From Lasiosphaeria ovina (Eukaryota; Ascomycota; Sordariomycetes; Sordariales; Lasiosphaeriaceae): 64,000 bases of DNA. The notes under the pieces are model-generated. The model saw only the letters and a program-made list of their open reading frames with translations. It did no database searches and was not told where the DNA came from. The stretch spans positions 186,001 to 250,000 of the forward strand of contig JAULSN010000011.1 in the NCBI GenBank assembly GCA_033439765.1, read 5' to 3'. Shown one piece after another: positions 44,595-56,160 of this stretch. The position numbers and the translations under genes were made by a program. Numbering within the stretch: the stretch's first letter is position 1; each line of letters starts with the position of its first letter.

Positions 44595-45804
44595 TTATCT
44601 GCGAATTGAGGTAGGTAAAGTCGAAATTTGTCAAGAGTGACCTAATAAATACAACTATCCAGAGAGAAGAGTGTTCCTCGTTATATATAACCATCTTGAG
44701 CAGACAATGTGGAGCCTGGACGGTCTTTTTTTCGGCGTTTTTGCTAGCTTCAGGCGTCCTCGCCTTGTTGGCGGTTGCGACGTTTCGAAGCACCATCGTT
44801 TGGCCTACTGCGCGGACTTTTGGTAAAGAAGCGGTTCGCCAATTGGCACGAGCGCAATCCCTCGTATCATTCCGTCGAGGAGCGCTGTGGGACGACTTGG
44901 CTCGAATCAACTGACATGGGTACTGTACGTGTACAATATTGTGCGTATTTAGCTTGGCTCCCAAGACCAGACGGCCGACACGAAACATCAGATGCCAAAG
45001 CCATGGTCGAAACGAAGGCCAACAGACATGAGATGGATTTGGGCCCAACATGAAACCGCTTGCCGCTCGCTTGGCGTGGGCATTGCGGCAACGCATCCCT
45101 GAGGTCCGTGGAGTTGAAAGGAAGGCTTGGCAGGGCTGGCAATTTGGCCAAACTCACAAAGTTGTGCAAAGTACCCTACATATATAGTTATGGAGGACAA
45201 AGGAATATCTCCTTCTGAATTGTTTCCAGGCATCCAGCGGAATAAATAAAAAGAAAACAAGCGAGAAAAACAAACTTTGGATGAGCCTGACCGAGCCATC
45301 GGCAAGATCAAATCTTCTTACCTTGCTGATCTACCTAGTTATAACTACGATGAGAAGATAAGTTATAAAAAGACATAGTTATCCCCGTTTGTTAATTGCC
45401 TGGTGCCTTATCTATGTACCTAGTTAGGTATACACGACTCTTTTACTACCAACTAACCCCATTCCGGGGTTTTGCGAAATCGTCGATAATCATGCCCCCT
45501 TTAATAACCCGGAAATTTTTCTTACAGGAGTCACCTTCATCGTCCGTGTCCCAATAAACCTCTTCAACAAAATCGAGCCATCATCTACTACGGGGTTTGG
45601 TTGGTTGGGCTAGTCACCGAGAAGATATGGTACGACATCTGAAAACGTGTCATGGCCCAAGAAAATTCGAAAATAGGGCCAAAGTTAGCTTTCGGCCCCT
45701 GATATCAGTCCAACGGTTTAAAAGCGGTCGCTTACAGTGTTCCCACACTTTGACGGATACATAATATACCCGACGGCTCACATTATTAGCCCTATCGGGT
45801 GCCA
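44595..45804. other. AT-rich intergenic region
   Basis: No convincing gene. ORFs at 44867-45311 on the minus strand overlap plus-strand ORFs with no bias. AT-rich, especially 45,200-45,560. Confidence 0.45.
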
Positions 45805-46477
45805 TCACGGCAGCGACACATTGAACTCCGGGATGCTGGTGCCGATGTTGTTGCCCCTGAGTTTGACTTCTTTCAGCTGCGGTATAATGCGGGTGTCGAC
45901 GGCGATCAAGTCAATCCCGGGTGCCTTATCACTAACATCATCAAGCCCTCGGAGGACTAGTCCAATGGCCCCTGTCACGACCACTCCCCTATGGTATGGA
46001 GTCAACGACCCTGCATTGTATTGGTGTGCCCCTGGTATTATAGTCAGGGCAATAAAGTCTTCCATCGCCTTTAGAGCTGCGATGAGGGGAGCTTTTCCTG
46101 GACAAGTTTCGATTTTGGCTATGTTGTTTATGTCCCAATTAGCTTTTGAGCCACCGGTTAGCCTGTTGCTGTTCCTGGTCGGTGGAGGAATTGACGGAAT
46201 AACCGGTGGAGGACGCACAGCATTGGTAGGTGTAGCCCTAGAACCAGGAACGTGAGATGCCAGGACGGTAACCGGCCGTGCTGCTTGCTGCTCTTTCCTT
46301 CTCCGCTTCTCTGCGTCTTGTCCTGGTTCTAGAGGTCACTGTTTCCGACAAAAGAAAAGAGACTTCCTCATAGTTATAGCCGAAGCGGGTGAAGTAGGAA
46401 CTTGAGGGTCTGGGGCTTTGACTGTGCCCGCCGCTTCGTCTGGCCCAAGCGGTTTCAGACCATTGTATAAGCCACAC
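45805..46477 (-). CDS. Uncharacterised ORFs, possible two-exon gene
   Basis: Two adjacent minus-strand frames. The upstream one, 46477-46238 (MWLIQWSETAWARRSGGHSQ), ends in a basic helix EAEKERAASS. The downstream one, extending from about 46285 to 45805, reads SRATPTNAVRPPPVIPSIPP, WDINNIAKIETCPGKAPLIA, LKAMEDFIALTIIPGAHQYN and KEVKLRGNNIGTSIPEFNV. They lie in different frames and I could not find a clean splice. The downstream frame looks protein-like, the upstream one less so. It may be a fragment of a larger decayed gene. Confidence 0.3.
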
Positions 46478-46893
46478 TTATAACTGCATCATGCCGTCGA
46501 AGACCCGCACGCGCACCTCCCTGGGGTGAAAAAAGCAAAAGTTCAAGTGGAGGACGTGCTTGTTGGCGCCAATCCCTGGCGCAGGCCACTAGCGCAATTT
46601 TGCAGGTCCAGTGCGACAGGAGGTGTGTCGAGCGCCGCCATCCATTAACACACAGGGAGGTGTGCAGTTAATAATCCAACATGACATGCTTGCTTCCATC
46701 CTCAGCACGCTCACCGGTCAACTAAGACATCAGTGGGTAGAGCCGATGGTCAAAGTCGGGGCCAACGTGAAATAAATAATGGGTTGAACTGAGGGCCAAC
46801 CGGCCAACAACTCTCAGTTTCGGGGCTGAGCCAGGCAGGCACAGCCACACCCCACAACCATCGCCCGTTGGGCCCGCCATGACACAGCCCTGA
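46478..46893. other. Intergenic region
   Basis: No supportable gene. It borders the 3' end of the kinase-like pseudogene. Confidence 0.35.
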
Positions 46894-47720
46894 CTAAATG
46901 GCAGGGTCCAGGAAGTCTGTATAAAAGGCGGATCGAGTGACAATCTCGTGGAGGAACATCATGACGTCCTTGACATCATTCCTTAGCGGTCTTTCGATGG
47001 AGGGTAATATTCTCTCTAAGACTCCACCTCTCTCGTCGATGTTCTGCCCGACCATGGCGGCCATGCCAAAGTCGGCAAGCAAAATATTGTCAGTGTCTAA
47101 GTCGACCAGGCAGTTGCGGGGGCGAACGTCTTGGTTCAAAACGCCGAACTTGAGGTTCAGGTCGTCGACGGTCTGCATCAGCTGCCGCAGTCATTTGAGT
47201 TTGAAGGGCCGAGACCCCTGTTTGAAATGGCGCACATCGTGAAGCCGACCACGCGCTTGCGCTCAATCTCGTCGAGCACGGCGCAATCGATGGCCAAGAC
47301 GTGCGGATGTGGCGCCAGCCGCAACATGGCCTGCATCTCGGTTCAGTGTGGGTAGACCACGGATGCCTTGAAGATTCCGGTACGTTTTTTGTCCTGCCCC
47401 GCGGGGCTGCTGCTGCGGTATGATACAAGGTCGCAGGTGCTCGTAATACGGCCAGGCTCGATGAGATCGGAGCGCACCACCGTCTCGACCGGCGGGAACT
47501 CGTCGAGGTACATAGCCGCTATTTCGCCGGTTAGCCCAAGACGGATGGACACGACTTGCGGCGCGCCCTCTAGTTGGCCGATATGCTGCCAGAGAGGACG
47601 GATCCATGGTGGGCTGTTGGCATTCTGTGGGGAGCACTCGGGCAAGTCGTCCCAAGAGTACTCCTCAGGCACTGGAAAACCCCCCCAATTCCTCCTCCGA
47701 CATCCAACTCTACAAACCAA
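46894..47720 (-). pseudogene. Kinase-like domain pseudogene
   Basis: Fragments in order on the minus strand are WIRPLWQHIGQLEGAP, VRSDLIEPGRITSTCDLVSY, then MLRLAPHPHVLAIDCAVLDE and RKRVVGFTM, then LRQLMQTVDDLNLKFGVLNQ, DVRPRNCLVDLDTDNILLAD and FGMAAM. This is the layout of a large family of fungal kinase-like proteins (normally HxDxAPRN...DFD). Lesions are TGA at 47343-47345 after VVYPH, where CGA (Arg) would be natural; TGA at 47191-47193 inside FKLK-LRQL, where TGG (Trp) is expected; and a frame change between them. The catalytic HRD-like motif reads NQDVRPRN and the metal motif DFG. The C-terminal lobe is short. Both nonsense changes are C-to-T type on one strand or the other. Confidence 0.8.
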
Positions 47721-48080
47721 TTCACCTCACGGCACAGTTCCATGCCGCCCCTGGGACCAGGCTGCCACCCGCTTGGCCATGGAAAACATCATTTTTAGTT
47801 CAGAGCTGACGATTCCGGATGTTGTTGTTTTGCGAAATCTGGCCGATGACATTCAGCGCCACAGGGAGGCGAATGCACCGAACAGCAAACCCCACCACGA
47901 TGGGGGCTACTCCAGCAACACCTCCGCAGACAAGAAAACCGATGCTGGTGCGATGCCCCTCCCCCACTCAACCCTCACTACAGTAAACATGTACCGCGAC
48001 TAACACTAGAGTCACAGTCGCTGGACATGGGGTTTCGGCCGACCGAGACGCCGCCGACATCCGCAAATTGACGGCGCTCA
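47721..48080. other. Intergenic region
   Basis: Divergent spacer between the kinase-like pseudogene and the desaturase remnant. A plus-strand frame (47368-48003) crosses it but has no domain and overlaps the pseudogene. Confidence 0.35.
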
Positions 48081-48881
48081 ATGATGCAGAAAGCAGTGAT
48101 TTCGTTCGACCCCAGTGTTATGTCTACACTCGATCTTGGCGATTTGCGTTCCAAGCTGCCCACCGCTATCTACGAGCATGTGGTGGTCCCGTACGTCGCA
48201 TGGGCCCGAGGCATCGTGCGGCACGACACGGATGTCATCATGTTGACCCACCTTATCCTCTACTTCACGACGTCGGTTCCCAGCGCCCTCTGGCTCTACT
48301 ACCGTTTCAACTACTTTCGCGGCATCCTGCACTTCGTTATCCAGTTCTGGTACATGGGTACCTACACGCTCATGATGCACCAGCACATCCACATGAACGG
48401 CATCCTTGCTAAGAAGCCCTTCTTGCGGCTGGCGGACGCCTACTTCCCCTACATCACAGACCCGCTGATGGGCCACACCTGGAACTCGTACTATTACCAC
48501 CACGTCAAACACCACCACATTGAAGGCAACGGCCCCGATGACCTCTCGTCGACGATTCGCTACCAGAGAGACGACATCCTCAACTTCCTGCATTATGTCG
48601 GCCGCTTCTTTTTCTTGGTCTGGCTGGATCTTCCCATCTACTTTTTCAGCAAAGGGCGCAAACTCAATGCTGCGAAGACGGCCTTCTGGGAGCTGTCCGA
48701 CTACTTCTTCCTCTACACCCTCTTCTGCCTCAACAGCCGAGCCACAACGTTCGTGTTCCTCTGCCCGCTGCTGATCCTTCGGTTGGGCTTGATGGTCGGC
48801 AATTGGGGCCAGCACGCCTTTGTCAACGCAGATGAGCCCGATTCCGATTTCCGCTCAAGCATCACCTTGATTGACGTCCCG
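48081..48881 (+). pseudogene. Fatty-acid-desaturase-like gene, 3' end missing
   Basis: A 267-codon first exon (MMQKAVISFDPSVMSTLDLG) is intact and GC-rich. It holds several membrane helices and the desaturase/hydroxylase histidine clusters HQHIH and YYHHVKHHH, plus GNWGQHAFVN. The exon ends ITLIDVP at 48881, immediately before a canonical donor GTATGT. Family members continue after this point with a final histidine box (typically within a YHTSHH-like stretch) and about 80 more residues. I could not find that exon anywhere downstream in the window. Reading on gives only an AT-rich tail (33 codons) with no histidine box, so the enzyme is probably inactive. Sequence from about 48,905 onward is abruptly AT-rich, suggesting insertion or deletion at the exon end. 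Confidence 0.7.
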
Positions 48882-50446
48882 GTATGTAACGCCTTCATTT
48901 TCACTACGAGGGTAGCCTCTATTAAAATTATTATAGGGGCATCCCTTTTAATTATATTAATAGTATTCATTACTCACTTCTAATTAAGGCGATAAATAGG
49001 TTAAAGTTGGTCACGAAAAAAAAACCCAATACCCGGCGGTAGTACGAAGCATAAGTCTAACATGAGTACAAATAGAACAAGAATGCTGCAATTGACGAAA
49101 GGCAAAAACCACATATTCCCATTAAAGAATACACATTGTAATTTCCTACAACTTCTCGGAAGGAATGTCTAAAAAGGGAGGGCGGAAGTATTGTTTACCG
49201 TCGTCGATGCAGACCCCTGTCAACAAACTGAGAGGTGTAGGGATCGTGCTCACGGTGCTTGTATTTCGTTAGGAAACATACCTAATAGACAAAGGACGGC
49301 CTTACCGTTACTGGTGAAGTGGACTTGAGAATTTTGTTGGCAACTCGTAAGAGCTAGAGAGTAGGAGAGTTTCTAGTGGTTGAAGTACTGATATTGTTTA
49401 CAATCTCCAGCAAAAGAACTAGTTTTTATATCATATCATCTCGACCTAAGGCTCTGCCAACAGTACGGGCCATACAGCAAAGCTGTGAGCCATTTAGCGA
49501 TGGGTGCATTGTTGCCCGAAGCTGTTGTCGCTGACCCGGTGGCCGTAGAGATGATCGCTGTAGCGAAACGATTATGGAAAGGGCTTTTCATTAAAAAACT
49601 TGCACGAGTATCGATCCCTCGGTGGTGTAACGCATGCTTCGGGGGTAGACGGCCGCAGAGGTACAACTAATGCGTTAACGGTTGGTAGGCGTCTAGCTAG
49701 TTGACGCCAGGGGCTAGGAAACGTTTTCTAAAATGAGAAGGTTTTTTTATTCCCTTTGTATTCACGTCTCGACTCCACCAACGCCAACGGAGACTTGACA
49801 CCGAGTGGCCCAAAGGCCGGCCCCAAATCCTACTTAGGTGGCGGTGGGTAGTTATTAGACCCTGCCCCCCGCTTCTTCCTAGGTGAGGACTTGCTTGCCC
49901 AATTAGCGTGTCATTAGGTACAGTAATAGTGTACACGTGAACATGTACGTACAGTACAGTAGGCACCTGCCGTGTTAAGGCACTATATTACCCAGTATAT
50001 TAGCTAGTGACTCTTAAAGAGCCGCGATAAAACAACTCAACTTTTAGAATAGGAGAATAGTTAGTCTTTGGAAAGTTGAGTTGTGGGATAATGCTGCACG
50101 CCCCTTGATGGTCCAAGAACATGGTCCAGCAGCCGAAAGAGGTAAAAAAAAACACAATGCACTCCGAGCCGAGGGTTTCATTGTAAGCATTTGCCCACCA
50201 GGACAGGCGGAATAGTCATGGTTCCTTTCCGCTGTGTGCACCGACCGCGCTTGATCTTTTTTAGCGGCATCTGGGCGTTCTCTGCTTCGGTCTCAGTAGA
50301 AAACCTGTCTTGTATCCGGAAGGGTTTACGCTAATAAGAGCCATATACGATTCAGTATTAGGCAGACTGACATCAAACATGCTATATTTTCCTAAGGAAG
50401 AGGTGCTCCTGAAAAGGTCGAGTCTCTAGGCTTTGAAATTTTAAAA
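48882..50446. other. AT-rich block downstream of the truncated desaturase
   Basis: Starts with GTATGT and soon becomes strongly AT-rich. No ORF with domain content was found. It could be the remains of a degraded mobile element, but no terminal repeats, target duplication or transposase fragment was recognised by eye. Confidence 0.5.
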
Positions 50447-51414
50447 TTAACTAAACCACCCACGCTTCTCAGCTGGTATGCTCTTTCCCAAGATTTTTAC
50501 CACTTTATCCCAGTTGATTGTCTGATCCTTCTCATCCATCTGCTTTACGTATTCCCGGAAGTGATCTAACCCATCGAGCTGCAATTTTTCTGTTCCTAAT
50601 CCCCAATTCGTCAGCAATTGATGCACCTTCGGATCCTCTAGCATGAACCAGATCTCATTGTATAGAGGTGGTTTTAATGAAGCGTCCTTCTGGTCCCCAA
50701 GCTCGTAGAGCTTATCCTGGAAAATCTTTGCGGCATTGGTGTAACCACGTCTTTTGTTGAACTCGAAATCGAAGCCGTCCATATCTCCAAGATCTTCTTC
50801 AAAGGCTCTTCGTCCCTTATCCGGAGTGATTACTAGAGAAAAGAAGTCAGCCCGTGCCTATATATAACCTGACTTTGATGGACGCTATATTACATGGCGG
50901 CCACACATTAACATGGATCGGTTCTGGGCCCCCAACGCCAACTTGAAACTGGATGGGCGAGCCGTTGGCCCACTTAGTTCCATGGATTTGGACACTAGTG
51001 TTGCATGAATGGCATTAATTAGCCGGTCTAGATACCTCTGCCAAAGAAGCTCGGCGAGGGGAAGAGGGAGTATTGCGCGCGCGCGGACCTATGGTATAGT
51101 TTCCCTATCGGTCCTCCTCCTTTTGCCCGTATATTCATGGCAGCCAAGATTCTCTCCGCATCCCAGTTGATACGAAGATCAACCACTGAAACCCCACAGT
51201 CGGCCCCCTGGTAGAAAAGGGCCATGCGGCCCGTTATGTAACAGTCGAGTTGCGGAGTCGCCCCTCTCCCAGCGTCCGCCAGCAGCTCGATCATGACAAC
51301 TTTAGCTTTGATAAGGTGCTCGGCTTGCTTACGGACGGGGCGCGCGCCTTCAAATGCATCATTCGATTTATAAGGCCCATGGAAATGCAAAAGGGTGCTT
51401 AGGAATTGAGACAT
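50447..51414 (-). CDS. Uncharacterised protein, possible nucleotidyltransferase-like
   Basis: A 254-aa protein from exons 51414-51036 and 50832-50447. The 203-nt intron (donor GTATCT) joins SFFGR to VITPDKGRRAF in frame. The N-terminal part (MIELLADAG, DCYITGRMALFYQGAD, SVVDLRINWDAERIL) faintly resembles fungal nucleotidyltransferase-like proteins of the form ..vvGelALnYy....DLeI.., but the catalytic acids are not clear. The C-terminal half is charged and helical (AKIFQDKLYELGDQKDAS, MLEDPKVHQLLTNWGL, DHFREYVKQMDEKDQTINW). Base composition is visibly lower in GC than in the core genes. Presumably an accessory gene. Confidence 0.6.
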
Positions 51415-52516
51415 AGGTTAGCGATACTTCGGAACTTCCGTAGCGTTCGTTAATTACGTGAACAATAGAAGTCTACTTGGCACTCTTGTCCTAGCCAGAT
51501 TTGGTGAGACTTTTGCGGGGATGCATATAATTAGTTGTGTAGTGTTTTCTTAAAGGATGCCTAAAATTCTATTGAATCAAGGCAGTGGGAATAGGGACGC
51601 GGGACGCGGGATGGTGTCTTGGAGAGCAAGTACAAACAGGTGTTGGGGGTAATGAACTAGCGTCCAGCCTTATTGGCCAGCGGCCACGGCAAGTTTTAAT
51701 TGAGATGGAAATCAATGCTCCGGACTGTGAACTACGATGCGGATCTACGGACCTCGACCACACCGTTGTTTGTTTCTCATTTTTTCGTTTTGTTTTGTTT
51801 TTGTTTTGCCTTCGGCCTATATAACTAGAGTCTGAAACATGAGATGTTGGAGCCCGCCTCAGAAAGATTAGACGACGCCGCCTGACCAATTAAAGTGGAC
51901 GGCATGGGCCGAACCTTGGTCAATATGAGACCGAGGGATTCATTAAGCTCCTAGTGCGATCCTGGAGTCCGAGGCTGTGGGCGACGGGGCACAGCAACAG
52001 GCCGGGCCGAGTGGCTTGCAGGCGCAGGATTCAGGGGTCCATGGCAACAAGGGGTTTCTTTACCCTCACCAAATGTAGTCTCGTTGACTCCCTTTTTTTC
52101 CTTTTCTCTCTTTTGATTAACCTACTCTGTATGTAGTGGCTACCCCGCTTCCTCGGGTTCAAGTAGCTCATATCACATTGCCTACACCTTCCCCAGTTGA
52201 ACACACCGACACAGGCCAGAGTAAATATGGGTGTCTGAATGATCCAGAGAGACGGCCTAGGTCATGGCAATGATCTAGTTGGTTGGTCTTTCTTGTTCAC
52301 TGCTGACAACCAACAAGTGAGGGCGTGTTGGTAATTAAGTGTTCGAGATGACGGTTTGTTAGCTAGCCGTCAGAACCTTTTCTGAGTCTGTGTAGGCCGT
52401 CTGCCAACGGCCGCCTGCCGAGGTTGGCAGCGCCAAGCCTGAGGCAAACAGACCCAACAAGTCCACACCGTCTTGGAGTGGTGAGGATGAAGATGCCAAG
52501 TCAGCACTCATCCAAA
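51415..52516. other. AT-rich intergenic region
   Basis: About 1.1 kb between two small accessory genes on the same strand. No supportable gene. Confidence 0.45.
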
Positions 52517-53232
52517 CTATTTCTTCCGGGGTTCTTTGGGGGCCTCGTCAGCTTTGATCTCCTTGCCGGCTTTGGGGGCTTCGGCAGCTTTGAGGGCTTC
52601 GGCAGCACTGGCCTGGTAATATTTGTGGATGGGCTCAAAGTAAGTGAAAGCTTCCATGTATGACAAGTTGACACTGAGTAATGGCCACCCGCGCTCGGGC
52701 TCAACCCTTTTGGCCGCGGGGATTGTGCTGTGAATTCTTTTGACCATGATGTTTAAAAAATGCCCATGCATAGGCCCCTGAGGGACATCCTCTGTGTACG
52801 GTCAGACCTCCTCTGCTGTCATTGATGAAGGTAAGCGATAAGGCTGGTACGTACCCGGCAGCCCCATCACAGTCACATCACTGAATGTATCCCCCAGTCC
52901 CGAGGCTGGGTGCCTAAATTCAAGATACGGAAAACGAGGCCGGGGGGGATCCCTTGAGAGCTGTCTAATAAATGTTACGAGATGTCGAAATACTATCAGC
53001 AGTAGGGGAGGGGCAATAGCAGGAGATGAAACACGTACGTTCTATCTACCAGTTTCTTCGAAGTCTTGGGGTTGGCAAAGTGTGTCGTCAGCTTGTTATA
53101 CATTTCCTCGAGGTGACTGTTTGTCTGAAGGACACCAAGCGCCTCTCGTGGATCGCGATTGTTTTGCAAAGCCTCAATCATAGGTCGCGACCCAAAATAA
53201 CAGCCTATCCCAACACTTTTCAGTGCATGCAT
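52517..53232 (-). CDS. Uncharacterised small protein, three exons
   Basis: A 192-aa protein from exons 53232-53039, 52964-52855 and 52791-52517, with introns of 74 and 63 nt and GTACGT donors in both. Text runs MHALKSVGIGCYFGSRPMIE, DPREALGVLQTNSHLEEMYN, then FRHPASGLGDTFSDVTVMGL, then HGHFLNIMVKRIHSTIPAAK and YMEAFTYFEPIHKYYQ. The C-terminal 30 residues are an Ala/Lys/Glu-rich repeat (AAEALKAAEAPKAGKEIKAD). A second frame upstream (ATG at 53319, MSGSSRPTGGDGQDD) overlaps the start and may belong to the gene if another splice or a frameshift is involved. Family not recognised; an accessory gene. Confidence 0.55.
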
Positions 53233-54247
53233 CTATCATGATGGAAAGAGCTTCGAAGATATGCGCATGCGCCGTATCATCTTGCCCATCACCGCCGGTT
53301 GGTCGTGAGGATCCTGACATGGTGATGTTGCTTGAGATGATGAAAGCGCGCCGTAATGTTTTTGTTATAAAAGGAGTGTTTAAATTTTCCAATATTTTCG
53401 AATACTGGGGTTGGTTAGGCAGGCGGCAGGGTGGAAACGAAAGACTGGGTAGATGGGAAGATGAAGATGAAGTTGGAAACGGGGTCAAACTTTGATAATA
53501 AATAAAATTTGAAGTCATTCGCTTTTGCACACATGGGGCGGCCAGGCCCATCCATCATCCGAGACACTGCATGGCCGAGTCGGGTGGAAGCCAGGCTTGC
53601 ATCATCGTTGCATGACAACAGGGCAAGCAAGGAATGACTAACTCAGCATGTTTGCCCGAAACAAACATGTCAACTGATGTTCTCCAAAACAATTGTGTGG
53701 CCCGGCCGAACGACGGTGGCCCTGTGCCGGCGTTTGGCCAATACGGCGTGGATGGCTTGTCAAGAGTTTTAATTGGGCCGGCATGTTCGCGTGACGCTTC
53801 CGCGCGCCGCCAACACTGAACACTGACCAGCGGCACGGCGGGCGGTTGGGCGGATGCTAACGGCCCGGGCACACGGGCTCGGAAAAGGTCCTACAATGCA
53901 CCTCACAACCTGACAACCGAGAAGCACCGACGGGAATTTCCAAATCCGGTCCTTAGTAGTCCGTCGTCATTGGAAGTCACTTGACGGTTGCAAAGATTTA
54001 TTACACAATTAACGGCAAAATAATTGTTATTTAACTGTGATGTGCTCGATTTTCCACGTCGTTCGTCATTCGTATAGTAAGGTATTTAGGCACCTAATAA
54101 CTTACGTAGTTAATACGCAGAATTGGCCGAGAAAAAACAACCACGTCGTAATTAATTCGCAGTCCCACCGTCACATTGTCACACACGGTCGCACCACGCC
54201 CAACCTAGAACCAACGTCATCGATGAATGGCAAACCGAAACCTGCAA
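53233..54247. other. Intergenic region
   Basis: Right end of the accessory island. It contains the alternative start at 53319 of the small gene and otherwise nothing supportable. AT-rich around 53,960-54,170. Confidence 0.4.
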
Positions 54248-55428
54248 TCATCCCACATCGCGATGGCGCATTGGCTCGTACGCCGCGCCCCCGCCGGCGC
54301 CGACAACGACGACAACCGGCGGCTCCATGGACTGTGCACGCGACCGTGCCTGCACGAGATCGACCTGCGACGCGTAGCGCAGGCTGTTGAGCTCTTCGCC
54401 GGTGCCGTCGCCGGGAACTGACAGGTGCTTGTACGACGTGCGGCCCCTGCCTCGACCGCTGCGCTCGCTGCGCACGCGCCGCCGCTCGCGCCAGGCGATG
54501 AAGGCCCACAGCAGCGACGCCACCAGCGCCAGCGCGCTGGCCGCGTAGCCCACGCGGTCAGCGACGCCGTTGCTGCTCACTGCCAGCTTGCCCGTGCCCG
54601 ACAGCTTGATGTCGGATGTGTCGTGCACAAACTTCTTGGCGAAGAAATGTGCCACCAGCGTCGCCGTGATGGTTGCCGCTGTGGCTATCTGTCTCCGGGG
54701 TCAATACAGATTTGGCGGTGAGAAAGGGATTTGGAAGGGGTGATTCGGAGGCACGTACCCATGTCACCACGGCGGCAATGACGATGCTCCAGTGCGAACA
54801 GAAAGCAAACAGGCCAAACACGGCCGTAAGAGCTGTGGTGATGACGGCCGCCACGAGGCTGCCAAAGATGATCTGCGGGTTCGAGCCGACAAAGTTCTTC
54901 TCGACGAGGTCGACGCCCCAGACGCGCCACAGCCTATAAACGTCAAAGTCAGTGGAACTAAAAAAGACGCTTGTTGTTTTACGCACGGCTGGCACTCACC
55001 ACTGCAGGTCAAAGAACTGCTTGGCCCAGGGCGAGCAGTACGTGGCCTCGTAGCGGTCGGGGCCGTGCTTCTTGCCGCTGCAGTAGGCGCCGGCGTAGAT
55101 GGCGAACCAGTCCTTGTTGCGCGAGAAGTCGTGCGAGTCGGGCAGGCCCTTGACGCTCCCGCCCTCTCCCTCGACACCGTACGAGTACTCATCGGCCTCA
55201 ATCTGCATTTGTGTCAGAACTCGTTCGGGGATGATGACAGACAAAATAACAATTCACGGGCCAACTCACCAAAACAATATACAGGCCATACCCCGAAGGG
55301 AGATGGTCGCCACTGTCAATTGCGCCCGTGCCGGCGTGCAGGACGAGAATCTCGCCGACAAAAACGCCGGCATGGAGAAGGAGGACGAGCGGGAGCAGAA
55401 GTATGCTCCAAGTGAATCTCTTGGCCAT
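54248..55428 (-). CDS. SUR7/PalI-type tetraspan membrane protein
   Basis: A 325-aa protein from exons 55428-55270, 55202-55000, 54933-54759 and 54688-54248 (introns 66-70 nt). Four membrane segments are seen: an N-terminal one (FTWSILLLPLVLLLHAGVFV), then three after the loop (IIFGSLVAAVITTALTAVFG; IVIAAVVTWIATAATITATL; ALALVASLLWAFIAW). The long first loop carries two Cys in AGAYCSGKK and EATYCSPWAKQFFDLQ, the usual SUR7/PalI pattern, followed by a cytoplasmic basic tail (RERRRVRSERSGRGRGRTSYKH, given in part). Family members sit at the plasma membrane in eisosomes or in ambient-pH signalling. Which role applies here is not evident. Confidence 0.75.
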
Positions 55429-56160
55429 GATGGACTCTGCTGCTGGCGGTCTGGAGGTGGTGCTGACGAGACCCGTACTGGCCGAGAGAAATTCGGGGTT
55501 CGTTTGGGTGCTTGAGTCTTAATGATGAGCGCCCAAACGACAAGACAGGGTCATATGTGAGTTGTCGGAGACGAGCGGCCGCTTGAATGTCGTGGGCGTC
55601 CGGACGTGGCTGCTGCCGGCCCTGACTCTCACGCGCCAAGACACGACAAACAAAACCTAATCGCCAACCAGAGCTACGGCTCGGGGTGCGCACCCGTTTT
55701 ATCAAAGCAGCTGGCTCTCCGGAACGCGACTAATTCGAAAGGGACGGCCTCTTGTGACCGCTACTGTTGGCTTCGGCGCTAGTAGCTCTTCAGCCCTACG
55801 CCTAACCAGCGCTCTATTGCACTTGGCATCTTGGCAGTCAGGATTATGCGCTGCCAAGCTCGCTGGCCCTCAGTCTGGACCGCTGAAAGGAACATGCCCA
55901 GACTTTTTCCCCATTTCTGGCGTCTGTTTGCGTCGATCCAGCCAAGGCTGTTTTGGTCAGTGACAATGAACAAAGGTAGCACAATGTCTTGGATTTTTGT
56001 TGTCAGTTATTTACTACCCGCCTCGCACTTTCACCCCTCTCTGCCACATATATTACTTCCATGTCATGGAGTTCGTCGATTGAAGGGTCCAAGTTGATGT
56101 GCTGGCTCATTGGCCCCTTCAACGCCCCTCTGTTGCACCCACGGCTAGCTCACGGAAACC
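55429..56160. promoter_or_regulatory. Divergent promoter region
   Basis: 732 nt between the SUR7-type gene and the metalloprotease gene, transcribed away from each other. No gene was seen. Confidence 0.4.

Noticed and set aside
47368..48003. 211-aa plus-strand ORF
   Set aside because: Antisense to the kinase-like pseudogene and without domain content.
48882..50446. Degraded transposon
   Set aside because: Suspected from AT richness, but no terminal repeats, target duplication or transposase text could be seen, so it is described only as an AT-rich block.
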